A stretch of DNA of 64,000 nt from M0108 sp963841065 (GTDB taxonomy: Bacteria; Pseudomonadota; Gammaproteobacteria; Chromatiales; Chromatiaceae), in assembly GCA_963841065.1 (NCBI GenBank), contig CAWJBI010000058.1, positions 1-64,000 of the forward strand. Reading direction: 5' to 3'. The notes beneath the pieces were generated by a model that worked only from the letters and a program-made list of their open reading frames with translations, did not search any database and was not told where the DNA came from. Below, in pieces: positions 1-8,761 of this stretch. The first letter of the stretch is position 1. The number at the start of each line of letters is the position of its first letter. A program made the position numbers and the translations under genes.

Positions 1-11
1 CAAAGATTGGA

Positions 12-405
12 ATGCCCCAGATACCACACGGGGAGAAATTGGACATGAAACAATTGTCTTTGCCACCTTCACAGCGCGCCCCACGGGGCATTCGGCGCCC
101 AGCGGCGACCGTCGGGCTAGGATATGGCCGCGATGAATGGCGATCGGGGCCATGGCGTGATCCTGCTTGGGAGTCAACGGCCCTGGCGGCGGACCTTGAC
201 TATGACATCCAGGAGGGCGTCTTGTATATCCGCATCAGGGGTCCGCTTGATCTACGCTGCATCTTTCAGCTCATCGCCATCGGCAAAACAGCCGATGAGA
301 GCATTACTAGCTGTGTGCTCGATCTTGGGAGTTAACAAAATCTTTGACTCTGGCGTCGCGGCTTTGATCCTGCTTGCCAGGGAGTTTGACGGAACGCGGG
401 GTTGA
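12..405 (+). pseudogene. STAS-domain protein, frame-broken
   Basis: The reading frame starting at 12 gives a typical STAS (anti-sigma-antagonist-like) strand pattern, with YDIQEGVLYIRIRGPLD followed by CVLDLGS, and then stops at 335. The next part of the fold, IFDSGVAALILLARE, continues in a different frame from about 330 to 405. Joined, the two pieces make one STAS-like domain of roughly 110 to 130 residues, the usual size. STAS proteins normally regulate anti-sigma factors or sit at the end of transporters; no partner is visible here. A one-base indel near 330 is the simplest explanation, either real decay or a sequence error. The 5' end is near the window edge, so the true start is uncertain. 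Confidence 0.5.
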
Positions 406-606
406 CCGCATGCATATCCAGGGGCCCGATCTGAATCGTACGGCACTATCCCCCTATATAACGGGGTCAATCCCTTCGTTCTTACGCAAGGCCTGCGTTC
501 GGTCATCCCCGGGAATCTTCGACACCGATCCCATGGTGATGCCAATCGAAGTGAAGGCAAGATCCTGAAATATGAGTGGCACCATCCAGCCGGGGAATAG
601 CGGGGG

Positions 607-3195
607 TCAGGGCAGCTCCGTCAGGAGTTGCCGCAGGTCGGCCGGGTCAACCGGCTTGACCAAATGACCGTCGAAGCCGGTCTCGCGGGACCGGCGGCGG
701 GCGTCGTCCTGTCCCCACCCGGTCAAGGCGATGATGCGCATGTCTTTCCCCAGGGTTGGTCGCGAAGGTGCCGGCAGACGCCATAGCCGTCGAGCCGCGG
801 CAGACCGATATCGAGCAGGACCAGATGGGGTCGAAAAGACTCGGCGATCTCGATCGCCTCTTGGCCATCGCGCGCCCTGGCCACGGCATAGCCGGTCATT
901 TCGAGCAGCATGGCCAGGGATGCGAGGACGTCCGCATTGTCATCCACCACCAGGATGCGGGCCGCCCCCAAGGGTAGCGAGGCGTCGCGCCCTGCGGCGA
1001 CCCGTGCCGGCTCGGCCGGGGGTGCGGCCAGGGTGGGCAGACGCACGGTAAACTCGGTGCCCTGGCCCGGGCCCGGGCTCCTGACCGCGATATGTCCGCC
1101 ATGGAGCTCGACCACCGCGCAGGGCAAGCCCGATCCCTAACCCACCCGGGGATTGTCCCGCGCCGGCGTCGCTGAAAAACATCTCGAATACCCGGGGCAG
1201 GTGCTCCGCCGCGATGCCGATGCCGGTGTCGGCGACCGTCACGACCACGGCTGTTTCGTCACACCTGGCGTCGAGGTAGATCATCCCCGCCCGGTGTACT
1301 TGCCGGCATTGTTGAGGAGATTCAGAAATATCTGGGCCAGACGCACCGGATCCGCATCGAGCGCGATGGGAGCCGGGGGCATGGTTACCCGGAGGGTGAG
1401 GCCCGCCTGCTCGGCCTGGGGGCGGAAGGTGGCCAACACCTGCTCCAGGAGCACCCCCAGTTCCACCCGTTCGCGTTGCAACCGAAGCTGTCCCGCGTGA
1501 TGCGGTTCGCCTCCAGGAGGTCATCGATGAGCCGCACCATGTGCCGGATCTGGCGGTCAATGATGTCGTGAGCCGCCTGCCAGGCCCGGATCGGACGGGG
1601 CCCGCAGCCAGCAAGATTTCCGCCGCGTGACGGATGGGGGCGAGGGGGTTGCGTAACTCGTGGGCGAGTGTCGCCAGGAATTCGCTCTTGCGCTGGTCAG
1701 ACTCTCGTAACCTTTCCTGGGCCTGCTTGACATCCTGGATGTCAGTGGTCGTGCCAATCCACTTGACGATGGATCCCGCCACATCCCGCACCGGCTCGGC
1801 ACGGCTCAAATGCCAGCGCATCGTGCCGTCGGCCATGCGTACCCGGTGCTCGCACGCATAGGAATTCCCGCTGGCGATCGCACCCTGCCAGGCCTCCAGG
1901 GTACGCTGGATATCCTCGGCGTGTAACAGGGGTAGCCAATCCACCAGGCCCTCGGTGGTCTGGTTCGTGGCGGCATAGGCCGCGAAATGGATGTTGTTGC
2001 GAAAGTTCACGCCGCCATCGGGGTTGGCCGTCCATACCAACTGCGGCATGGCGTCGGCGAGCTGGCGGAAGCGTGCCTCGCTGGCGCGCAGGGCCTCTTC
2101 GACCTGTTTGCGCTCGGTGATGTCCTCCCCGGAGCTGAGGGTGCCAATGATCAGGCCGTTATTGTCGGTGAGATTGGCGTTGTGCCAGGCGATCAGGCGC
2201 TGCCGCCCATCACGGCACTGAATCGGGTTCTCGAGGTACTCGGCGGCCTCCAGCTCACCGGTCATGATTCTACGGAAAATCGGGTAGATCTCGTCCATCC
2301 CCGCTGGTTGTGGGAGGCAGTTTTCGAACCAGTTGAGCCCCAGCAGCTCCCGGCTCGCTGTAACCCAGGGTTTCGCGACCCATACGGTTAATCATGCTGA
2401 TCCGTCCCTCGGCATCCAAGGCCACGATGAGGCTCTGTACCGTGTCGAGGTAGTGGCGATTGAGTTGGACTTGGTGGCGCAATGCCTCTTCCATCCGTTT
2501 GCGCTCGGAGATGTCGACAAAGGCGGCCACACTCCCGCGGGGGCGACCCTCGGCATCCCGCAGGGGGGTGGCGTTGCCGAAGGGGTACGGACCCTGCCGT
2601 GCGCGTGCACGATCTCCATCTCGCAATCCCGTACCTCGAGCCCCCGGGCCGCCTGCTGCACCGGCAACTCCTCGCCATGCAAGTCGCGCCCGTAACGCCG
2701 GACCTTAGAGTGGGTGGGCCGCTCCCCGTCCCGAGCGGTCGGGAGGACTGCGCGCCACTGGGCAAGCGCCGCCAGTCGTCGGCGGTCCGGTTGCCCGTGA
2801 TGTGCAGGCGATCGGCATGGTGGGCGATCCACACCGCCGCTGGCACGGCGGCGTCGAGACCGCCTCGAGTTCCGCCGCGCGCTGGTGGGCGGAGGCGGTG
2901 GCGGCTGGAGTGGGCTTCCTCGGCAAGGACTGCCGAGGGTCACTGATGTCCGACTCCCACGCGACCCTGCGCACCACAGGCCCGGAGGGATCGCCAGGAC
3001 CCGGCGGGTCCAGTATTCCCTTATCCGAGTCGGTTCGCAGCCTTCGCTGTGCTCGGCAGGTGTCGTCTCGGTCCTCTTGAGCTGGGTAATGTCAGTGATG
3101 AAGTACCTCGAGGGCCGCCCCTCATGGGGCACGGCGCGCTTCGGTAACCCGCCGTTCGCACCGGGTTGCGCTGGCCTCGGGTCACTGTCAGCCAC
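607..3195 (-). pseudogene. Hybrid PAS sensor histidine kinase with receiver domain, multiple frame breaks
   Basis: Read right to left, several frames together encode PAS/PAC segments (VDISERKRMEEALRHQ and GEDITERKQVEEALRASE), a third PAS, a HisKA box (FLATLAHELRNPLAPIRHA), an HATPase N-box (FLNLLNNAGKYT), a G1 box (VADTGIGIA), a GTEFTVRLP end, and a C-terminal receiver (ILVVDDNADVLASL, VLLDIGLPRLDG, ALTGWGQDD, LVKPVDP). The stop is at 607-609. The coding frame changes at least five times (near 750, 1100, 1290, 1500 and 2300), so no single product can be made as written. The N-terminus before about 2850 is poorly defined. Order and motifs are those of a hybrid kinase that would phosphorylate its own receiver. 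Either a decaying gene or an error-rich stretch. Confidence 0.7.
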
Positions 3196-3463
3196 TCTGC
3201 GGTGGTTTGCTGTTTACTGATTTGCGCTTCATCGACTGCCTCGGGATCAGGTTAGCCAAGGGCCCTGTTTGCACCCGGCGGTTGTCAAGGACTGGGAGCG
3301 AGAAAGGGGCTCGCGCCCAGCCTCGCCGCTTGCGTGCTGGTGCATCCTTGCTTAGATTATGGCTCATATCTGGCCGCGCGGGTCCCACCCGTGATCGCTG
3401 CGGATCAAGATATCCGACCGCCACCGCATGTCATCCCGCCAGGGCTGGGGGAGGCCCTCGACC

Positions 3464-4582
3464 ATGGATCAGCAGTCCATCCTCGACGCGCTGCCCGCCG
3501 AAGTCGTGGTACTCAACCGCACGGGGCATATCGTCGCCGTGAACGAGGCTTGGCGCCGGTTTGCAATAGAAAATGGAGGCAACCCCGCGCTCAGTGATGG
3601 CCTGGGACTCAACTACGTCGCTGCCTGTCGGGGCCTGCAGGGCCAGGACGCCGCGGAAGCGGGGGCGATCGCCGATGGCCTGGTCGCGCTGCTCTCCGGG
3701 CGCTTACCGGACTTCGTGCGCGAGTACCCTTGTCATGCTCCAGACGGCCAACGCTGGTTCGCGCTGAGGGCCGCTCCGCTCCATGACGCCGGGGGCGGGG
3801 CCGTGGTCGTGCATCTCGACATCACCGAGCGGAAGCTCGCCGAGCAGGCCCTGCAACAGTCCCGCAGTCAGGCGGCCCAGGCCGCGCGATTCAACGCGGT
3901 GGGTGTCCTCGCCAGCGCTTTGATCCACGAACTCAGTCAGCCCTTGAGCGCGGCGGGCTTCTATAGCGGCACGGCCGTCTCACTGCTGGAGCAGGCAAAG
4001 CCAGACCCGGAGCAGCTTTCCCGGGTTATTCATGGCGTCGAGGAGCAGATCCAGCGCGCGGCGACCATCTTGCATCGCCTCCGTGAGTTCCTGCGGCGGC
4101 GGGAAATGCGGATGCAGCCCGTTGCGATCGACGAGGTAGTTGCCCATGCCATGGAACTCGCCCAAGGGTTTGCCGCCGACCGGGCGGTGCAGATTAGCTA
4201 CCTTCTTCCCGCCCCGGGCGCGGTCGTCATGGCGGACGCCGTCCAGATCGCGCAGGTTCTGGTGAATCTTGTCGCCAATGGCATCCAGGCCATCGACGCG
4301 GCCGAGCCAGCTCGACGTCAAGTCGACATCAGGGTCGATCCGCGCCCCGGGGAGATCGAGGTTAGCGTGGTCGATACGGGGCCGGGCCTGTCAACCGAGT
4401 TGCAAACACAGCTATTCGACATCCTGGCCAGGGCCAACGGCTCGGGCCTGGGCATGGGGCTTGCCATCAGCCGTGATATCGTCGAGGCCCACGGCGGTAA
4501 ATTGTGGGTTGACCCGGACGTGATCGAGGGGGCGAGCGTCCACTTCACCTTACCCCTAACCCAAACCCGAGAACCTGAATGA
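3464..4582 (+). CDS. FixL-like PAS sensor histidine kinase
   Basis: A soluble kinase of 372 residues. Residues 1-125 form a PAS domain ending in the usual PAC signature (VVHLDITERKLAEQAL). The H-box LIHELSQPLSAAGFY carries the phospho-accepting His155, in the HELxQPL form typical of the FixL family. The ATPase part has an N-box (LVNLVANGIQAI), G1 (VVDTGPGL) and G2 (GSGLGMGLAIS). An in-frame ATG lies at 3428, but the one at 3464 has a strong GGGGGAGG ribosome site just upstream and begins cleanly at the PAS domain, so it is preferred. The gene overlaps the next by ATGA, so the two are translationally coupled and form a sensor/regulator pair. No transmembrane segment is seen. Whether the PAS binds haem, as true FixL does, cannot be told. 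Confidence 0.85.
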   Translation: MDQQSILDALPAEVVVLNRTGHIVAVNEAWRRFAIENGGNPALSDGLGLNYVAACRGLQGQDAAEAGAIADGLVALLSGRLPDFVREYPCHAPDGQRWFALRAAPLHDAGGGAVVVHLDITERKLAEQALQQSRSQAAQAARFNAVGVLASALIHELSQPLSAAGFYSGTAVSLLEQAKPDPEQLSRVIHGVEEQIQRAATILHRLREFLRRREMRMQPVAIDEVVAHAMELAQGFAADRAVQISYLLPAPGAVVMADAVQIAQVLVNLVANGIQAIDAAEPARRQVDIRVDPRPGEIEVSVVDTGPGLSTELQTQLFDILARANGSGLGMGLAISRDIVEAHGGKLWVDPDVIEGASVHFTLPLTQTREPE

Positions 4583-5208
4583 ACGACGATCAAACCGTTT
4601 TCCTGGTGGATGACGACGAAGCCTTACGCGAGTCTCTGGGGTTGTTGCTGGCGCAAGCGGGTCTGCGGGTTAGGGCCTATAACTCTGCTCGGGCCTTCCT
4701 GGAGGCCTATGCCGCGGAGGACTCCGGTTGTCTGGTGCTTGACTTACGTATGCCGGAAATGACCGGGCTCGAGCTGCAAAAGGTGCTCCGCCGGAAAGGC
4801 CTAAGCCTACCCATCATCTTTCTTTCCGGGTACGGCGACGTGCCCACCTCCGTGCGTGCCATCAAGGGTGGGGCGATTGATTTCCTCGAAAAGCCGGTGG
4901 CGAATGAAGTGCTCATCGCTTATGTGCGCAACGCTCTGTTGGATGATCGCCGGCTTCGCGCTAAGCAAGCCGAAGCGCGCATGATCCATGCGAATTTCGA
5001 GCAACTCAGCCCCCGGGAGCGCGAGATCCTGGTACTCGCGACTAAGGGACTGACCAGCAAGGAGATCGCTCGGCACCTGGGGATCAGCTTTCGCACCGTC
5101 GAGAACCACCGCGCCAACGTCATCGAGAAAATGCAGGCCAAGAACATCGCCGAACTCTGCCGCATGGCCGCGGTTTGCCTTGCCACGGACCAACACCCGA
5201 CGCCTTAA
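4579..5208 (+). CDS. FixJ-like response regulator
   Basis: A 209-residue regulator with an N-terminal receiver (acidic pair DDD at 11-13, phospho-acceptor Asp55 in LVLDLRMPEM, switch residues in FLSGYGD, Lys105 in FLEKPV) and a C-terminal LuxR/FixJ helix-turn-helix (LSPREREILVLATKGLTSKE, then FRTVENHRANV). Its ATG overlaps the stop of the upstream kinase gene by four bases, so it is almost certainly the partner. FixJ-type regulators bind DNA as dimers after phosphorylation. Target genes are unknown; the broken hybrid kinase upstream and the kinase genes downstream are the nearest candidates. All expected catalytic residues are present and the length is normal. Confidence 0.9.
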   Translation: MNDDQTVFLVDDDEALRESLGLLLAQAGLRVRAYNSARAFLEAYAAEDSGCLVLDLRMPEMTGLELQKVLRRKGLSLPIIFLSGYGDVPTSVRAIKGGAIDFLEKPVANEVLIAYVRNALLDDRRLRAKQAEARMIHANFEQLSPREREILVLATKGLTSKEIARHLGISFRTVENHRANVIEKMQAKNIAELCRMAAVCLATDQHPTP

Positions 5209-5228
5209 CTGCCCATGCCATGGGCTGG

Positions 5229-5276
5229 GTCAAAACGGTTGGCCGTTGGTGGGTCAGTTTAGTTGGCCGCTAACAG
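5229..5276 (+). repeat. Insertion-sequence end remnant (IS21-like repeat)
   Basis: About 48 bases carrying two GTTGGCCG units flanking GGGTCAGTTT. A closely similar block lies on the opposite strand at 24963-25010. The GTCAGTTT core and the repeated GGCC-containing units resemble the multiple terminal repeats of IS21-family elements, which is recognition from memory and not a database match. No transposase remains next to it. Confidence 0.4.
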
Positions 5277-5363
5277 TTAGGGTGCAAGACACCCCTGAGC
5301 TCTCCTATGCACATCGCATTTCAGTTTTTGGCATCGAAAGGGATAGTTGTTTTTACGGATGAC

Positions 5364-5375
5364 GGGGGGGGGGGG
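5364..5375 (+). repeat. 12-base poly-G tract
   Basis: A run of twelve G residues sits about 40 bases upstream of the kinase start at 5417. Homopolymer tracts of this length in a promoter or leader can vary in length by slippage and so change expression. They are also a common place for sequencing error, so the exact count is unreliable. Confidence 0.6.
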
Positions 5376-5416
5376 TCATTTTGCTAGATTGCACGATATT
5401 GATAGTAAGGGTAACG

Positions 5417-6190
5417 ATGAGCAGACCCATGACGACGCAGTACCCGATACATGCAAAGCTTGACAGCATGATCGACCCCGATGAGCGGGACCGGGCGCTT
5501 CATCGAATGCTGGAGGAAGAGCGGCAGAGGATCGCCGCCGACCTGCATGATGGGATCGGGCAAACCCTCAGTGCCATGAAGCTAGCGGTCGGGAGGCTTA
5601 GGCAGCTTCGGGAAGGCCGGTTTACGGATGGCGAGGACGCGATTTTCGGTTCCCTGGCGGAGCGTCTCTCCGAAGCCATGAACGAGGTCCGCCGAATCTG
5701 TTTCGATCCACGCCCGGCACAGCTCAACGATCAGGGTGTCATCAACGCAATCGGCGGGCTTTGTCACGAGCTCTGCCACGGATTGAACCATCTCGACGTC
5801 AGCCTGACGGTTCGTGCCTATGAAAGCGATATTCCGCTACCGCTGAAAGTGGCCATCTTCCGTATCCTGCAGGAGGCCTGCGGCAATGCCTGCAAGCACT
5901 CGCGGGCGTCGCATTTATCGATCCTGCTGGAGGCGGACGCGGAGGGTGTTCGGCTCACCGTTGCGGATGACGGCGTTGGCTTCACCGCCGGTACGGTCTG
6001 CCCGTCCAAAAGTGGTTTCGGCCTCGGCAGTATGCGCCGGCGCGCGTCGATGACCGGCGGCAACCTCAGCGTCCATTCGCGACCCGGACAAGGGACTCGG
6101 GTCATCGCCGCCTGGCAGGTCGAGGAGGGCGTGATCCGACCGCCATCGGCCGCACCGATGCCTAATCAGAGGCACCACGTCGCCTCATAG
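5417..6190 (+). CDS. Soluble NarX-like (HisKA_3) histidine kinase
   Basis: A 257-residue kinase with no membrane segment or recognisable sensor domain. The dimerisation/phosphoacceptor helix reads ERQRIAADLHDGIGQTLSAM with His44. The ATPase domain is complete, with an N-box (EACGNACKHS), G1 (VADDGVGF) and a glycine-rich end (GFGLGSMRRRASMTGG). The ATG at 5417 is preferred over one at 5381 because a GTAAGGG site precedes it and the upstream codons encode nothing typical. It is convergent with, and overlaps by 25 bases, the membrane kinase on the other strand. That kinase has a sensor part but a damaged ATPase, so this protein may supply the catalytic half of a heterodimer. Its upstream region contains a 12-G tract that could modulate expression. 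Confidence 0.85.
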   Translation: MSRPMTTQYPIHAKLDSMIDPDERDRALHRMLEEERQRIAADLHDGIGQTLSAMKLAVGRLRQLREGRFTDGEDAIFGSLAERLSEAMNEVRRICFDPRPAQLNDQGVINAIGGLCHELCHGLNHLDVSLTVRAYESDIPLPLKVAIFRILQEACGNACKHSRASHLSILLEADAEGVRLTVADDGVGFTAGTVCPSKSGFGLGSMRRRASMTGGNLSVHSRPGQGTRVIAAWQVEEGVIRPPSAAPMPNQRHHVAS

Positions 6191-7500
6191 CGTACATAGC
6201 CCGTCGCGCTTCGCGTCTCGCGATAAGCCGCGCCGGAGAGCACCGCGCGTTCCCAGACCTCGGATATCCGCGGGTCGTCGATACAATCCCCGCTGGCGTT
6301 GACCGCGACGGCGAGACGAAGCCCCTGCCCTCGCTCCTGGTCCAGGGAGACGTGCAGGTCCCCGACGCTATTGCAGGCGACCAGTTGTTTCAGTGTCTGC
6401 TGGACGACGCGGAAGATGACGGCCCGTAAGGGCTCGGGCACATCTTGGTCGCGTACGGCAATCTGGGGGGCCGAGATCGGTAGGCCGACCCCCTGCTCGG
6501 CCTCGCGGCAAAGCTGACCTAAGGACGCGCTGAGACCAAAGTCGTCGAGAGTCGATGGACGCAGATCCATCGCCAGGCTGCGCACGTCACGAATGGCGCC
6601 CTGAAGAAGCACGACGATCTCTTCATTCGGCGGACCCTTGTCCATGCACGGCTGCAGCGCAGCCGCTCGCGCGACCGCTTCGGTCTTGGTCTTGATCGCA
6701 CTCAGTGTTTGCGCGATCTCCTCGTGCAGCTCCCAGGCAACACGGCGGCGATCGTCCTCCTCCGCCGCCATCATGCGCTCGGAGAACGTTTGCAGGGTTT
6801 GGTTTCGCTTAAGGATCACTTCGCGCTGCCGGGTGATGATCCGCTCTGAACGCAGGACGACGTACACCAGCAGGGCGTACAGGACGATCATGATGCCCGT
6901 GATCGCGCCCAGCACCAGCAGCTCGTTGCGGGTCATGGCCCGGACGATGGGTGCGACGTCCGTGTAGAGCTCGAATACGCCGATTGGCTGTGGGTTGCCC
7001 GGCGCCCAGATCGGGACGTATGTCTCGATCAGCATATCCTCGCCGCGGAGCAGTTGGAGGGCGCGTCGCGCTCCTGCAGGGAGCAGCGCGCTTCGTATGT
7101 CACCGCTGAGAGCGGCCTGAAGTCGCGGATTCAGGCGCTCGCTCGTGCCGATCTCCCGTTCCTCGGCGGAATACCGCACGATCCCATCCCGATCGTGGAT
7201 CTTCAATCGGTCCACGGGAGTATCCCTTAGCGACTGTCGTACCAGGCTGAAGAGCTCCTTGGGCGATCGATTGTGTGCCCTGTTTTCCAACGCGTCCTCG
7301 CCCGCCAGAAGGTAGTCTTGGAGCTCGGGGAGGACGGCATTCAGGGCCAGCGTGGCGACCGTAACGTTGTTCCGCTCCCCCAATTCGATGATGGTGCGAA
7401 CGGACAGGCTGTGATAAAGAATCGCTAACACGATGGCCGTGATGAGCACACCAACGAGGCTCACAAAGGCGTATCGGCGAGTTAGCGCAAACGACCTCAT
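6166..7500 (-). CDS. Membrane sensor kinase (HisKA_3) with degenerate ATPase domain
   Basis: A 444-residue protein. A first membrane segment (about 11-29) and a second (about 194-216) bracket a periplasmic sensor region of about 165 residues with a Cache/PAS-like look (VDRLKIHDRDGIVRYS, FELYTDVAPIV). The cytoplasmic part has a HisKA_3 helix with His259 in VAWELHEEIAQTLSAIK. Family members normally have LHD-G after the His; here it is LHEE. The ATPase domain lacks the N-box asparagine (QQTLKQL where EALTNV is usual), G1 reads VAVNASGDCID in place of DDGxGF, and no G2 is visible. It is therefore unlikely to bind ATP alone. It overlaps the stop of its response regulator by ATGA, so it is the cognate sensor. 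Confidence 0.85.
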   Translation of the reverse strand: MRSFALTRRYAFVSLVGVLITAIVLAILYHSLSVRTIIELGERNNVTVATLALNAVLPELQDYLLAGEDALENRAHNRSPKELFSLVRQSLRDTPVDRLKIHDRDGIVRYSAEEREIGTSERLNPRLQAALSGDIRSALLPAGARRALQLLRGEDMLIETYVPIWAPGNPQPIGVFELYTDVAPIVRAMTRNELLVLGAITGIMIVLYALLVYVVLRSERIITRQREVILKRNQTLQTFSERMMAAEEDDRRRVAWELHEEIAQTLSAIKTKTEAVARAAALQPCMDKGPPNEEIVVLLQGAIRDVRSLAMDLRPSTLDDFGLSASLGQLCREAEQGVGLPISAPQIAVRDQDVPEPLRAVIFRVVQQTLKQLVACNSVGDLHVSLDQERGQGLRLAVAVNASGDCIDDPRISEVWERAVLSGAAYRETRSATGYVRYEATWCL

Positions 7501-8150
7501 CGTGACACCAGTCCGTTCTCGATCGCGTAGGCGGTCAATTCGCTCGCGCTGTGCAGATCGAGCTTGCGCATGATGTTCGCCCGGTGCTTCTCCACCGTCT
7601 TGATACTGAGAGACAGGTGCTCGGCGATCTCCCGGTTCTTGTAGCCCTCGGCGACCAGCTTCACCACCTCGCGCTCCCGCTCCGTGAGCATGTCCGAGGA
7701 CAGGCCAACCCCCCCCAGTGTCTCGTTCACCAGATAGCCTCGGACCACCTTGCCGCAAACCTTCGGGCTGAGATAGGTCCCGCCCAGCGCGACACTGCGG
7801 ATCGCCGCCAGCAGGTCGTGATGAGAGTCGTCCTTCAATAGGTAGCCGTTGGCACCGGCGTCGAGGGCGGCGCGCACATGCTCATCGGACTTGTGCAACG
7901 TCATGACGATCACCTTGAGGTCGGGGTTGCGCAGCTTGATCTGGCGGATGGCGTCGGTCCCGTTCATGAGCGGCATGGAGAGATCGATCAAGGCCAGGTC
8001 GGGCTGGAGCTTATTCGCCTGAGCGATCGCCTGCAGCCCGTCCTCGGCTTCGCCGATGACCTCCATGTCTGCTTCGAGATCAAGCAGGGTTCGGATGCCG
8101 GCCCGTAGAACGGCATGATCGTCGGCGAGCATGATTCGTTGCTTTGCCAT
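7497..8150 (-). CDS. NarL-family response regulator
   Basis: A 217-residue regulator with a complete receiver (DDH at 10-12, phospho-acceptor Asp56 in LALIDLSMPLMNG, Thr84 in VIVMTLHK, Lys106 in YLLKDD) and a LuxR-type helix-turn-helix (LTEREREVVKLVAEGYKNRE, IKTVEKHRANIMRKL). It is transcribed leftward, divergent from the long secreted-protein operon that starts at 8762, and is coupled to the sensor kinase downstream by an ATGA overlap. The 610-base divergent intergenic region contains direct repeats that could be its binding sites. Control of the copper-protein operon is an inference from position. Confidence 0.9.
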   Translation of the reverse strand: MAKQRIMLADDHAVLRAGIRTLLDLEADMEVIGEAEDGLQAIAQANKLQPDLALIDLSMPLMNGTDAIRQIKLRNPDLKVIVMTLHKSDEHVRAALDAGANGYLLKDDSHHDLLAAIRSVALGGTYLSPKVCGKVVRGYLVNETLGGVGLSSDMLTEREREVVKLVAEGYKNREIAEHLSLSIKTVEKHRANIMRKLDLHSASELTAYAIENGLVSR

Positions 8151-8761
8151 TTCTCCAGCGCTCCTGCCTTACGGCGATGAAGTCCGGCGCCCACGGCGGG
8201 CGGTTCGCGGTCGCAAGGCCCACTCGCGGGGCTCGCGCGACCACCTTGGATGTTGAAGGAACCTTATCAGAGCAGAGGCGGGAGAGGGAAGGGGCCTGCT
8301 GCTCTTATACCGAAAGGTCGCGCCTCGCGATTGCAGGCGAAACCCTACCGCGTGGAGCGGGCCTCGGCGCTCCCGCCGGCCCGCGTCCCAAGGGCGCCGA
8401 CGCCGCATCCGTGCGGGGTGTGACGGTCACCGCATCCGTTTAGACCTCCCGCGGGCTTTGCCCCTGCCCGCGCAACCCTACCTGGCTGATGGCAGATCCA
8501 CCCATCACCCTACCGCCGAATGGGGTCCTTGCCCCCCGCCGAATAAGGTCCCGGCCTACCTGATTCTTTTTCCTCGCCCCCCTAGTCTTTGCCTCACGGG
8601 CAAGTTTCCGATTTTGGCAGCTTGCCTGGGCAGACCGCGCCGTCAAGCACGACCCAGGTTGGCAGTATTTGAACCTGGATACCCGGCGTCCCATGCCACC
8701 ACTGCGTCGGCAATCAAGCCGATTGTTAGCCATCCAAGCCGAGAGGGCGGGAGTTAACCAC
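8151..8761. promoter_or_regulatory. Divergent intergenic region with direct repeats at 8513-8528 and 8536-8551
   Basis: Lies between the NarL-type regulator gene and the secreted copper-protein operon, so it should hold both promoters. Two 16-base direct repeats of the form CCGCCGAA-N4-GGTCC-like (14 of 16 identical) lie at 8513-8528 and 8536-8551, 23 bases apart. They are flanked by CCTACCTG copies at 8477 and 8555. Repeats on about two helical turns fit a dimeric regulator. No confident -35/-10 pair was identified and no gene is apparent. Confidence 0.45.

Noticed and set aside
8600..8680. A sigma-54 promoter upstream of the secreted operon (TGGCAG...GC-like spacing near 8616).
   Set aside because: The -12 element does not match the TTGCA consensus at the required spacing.
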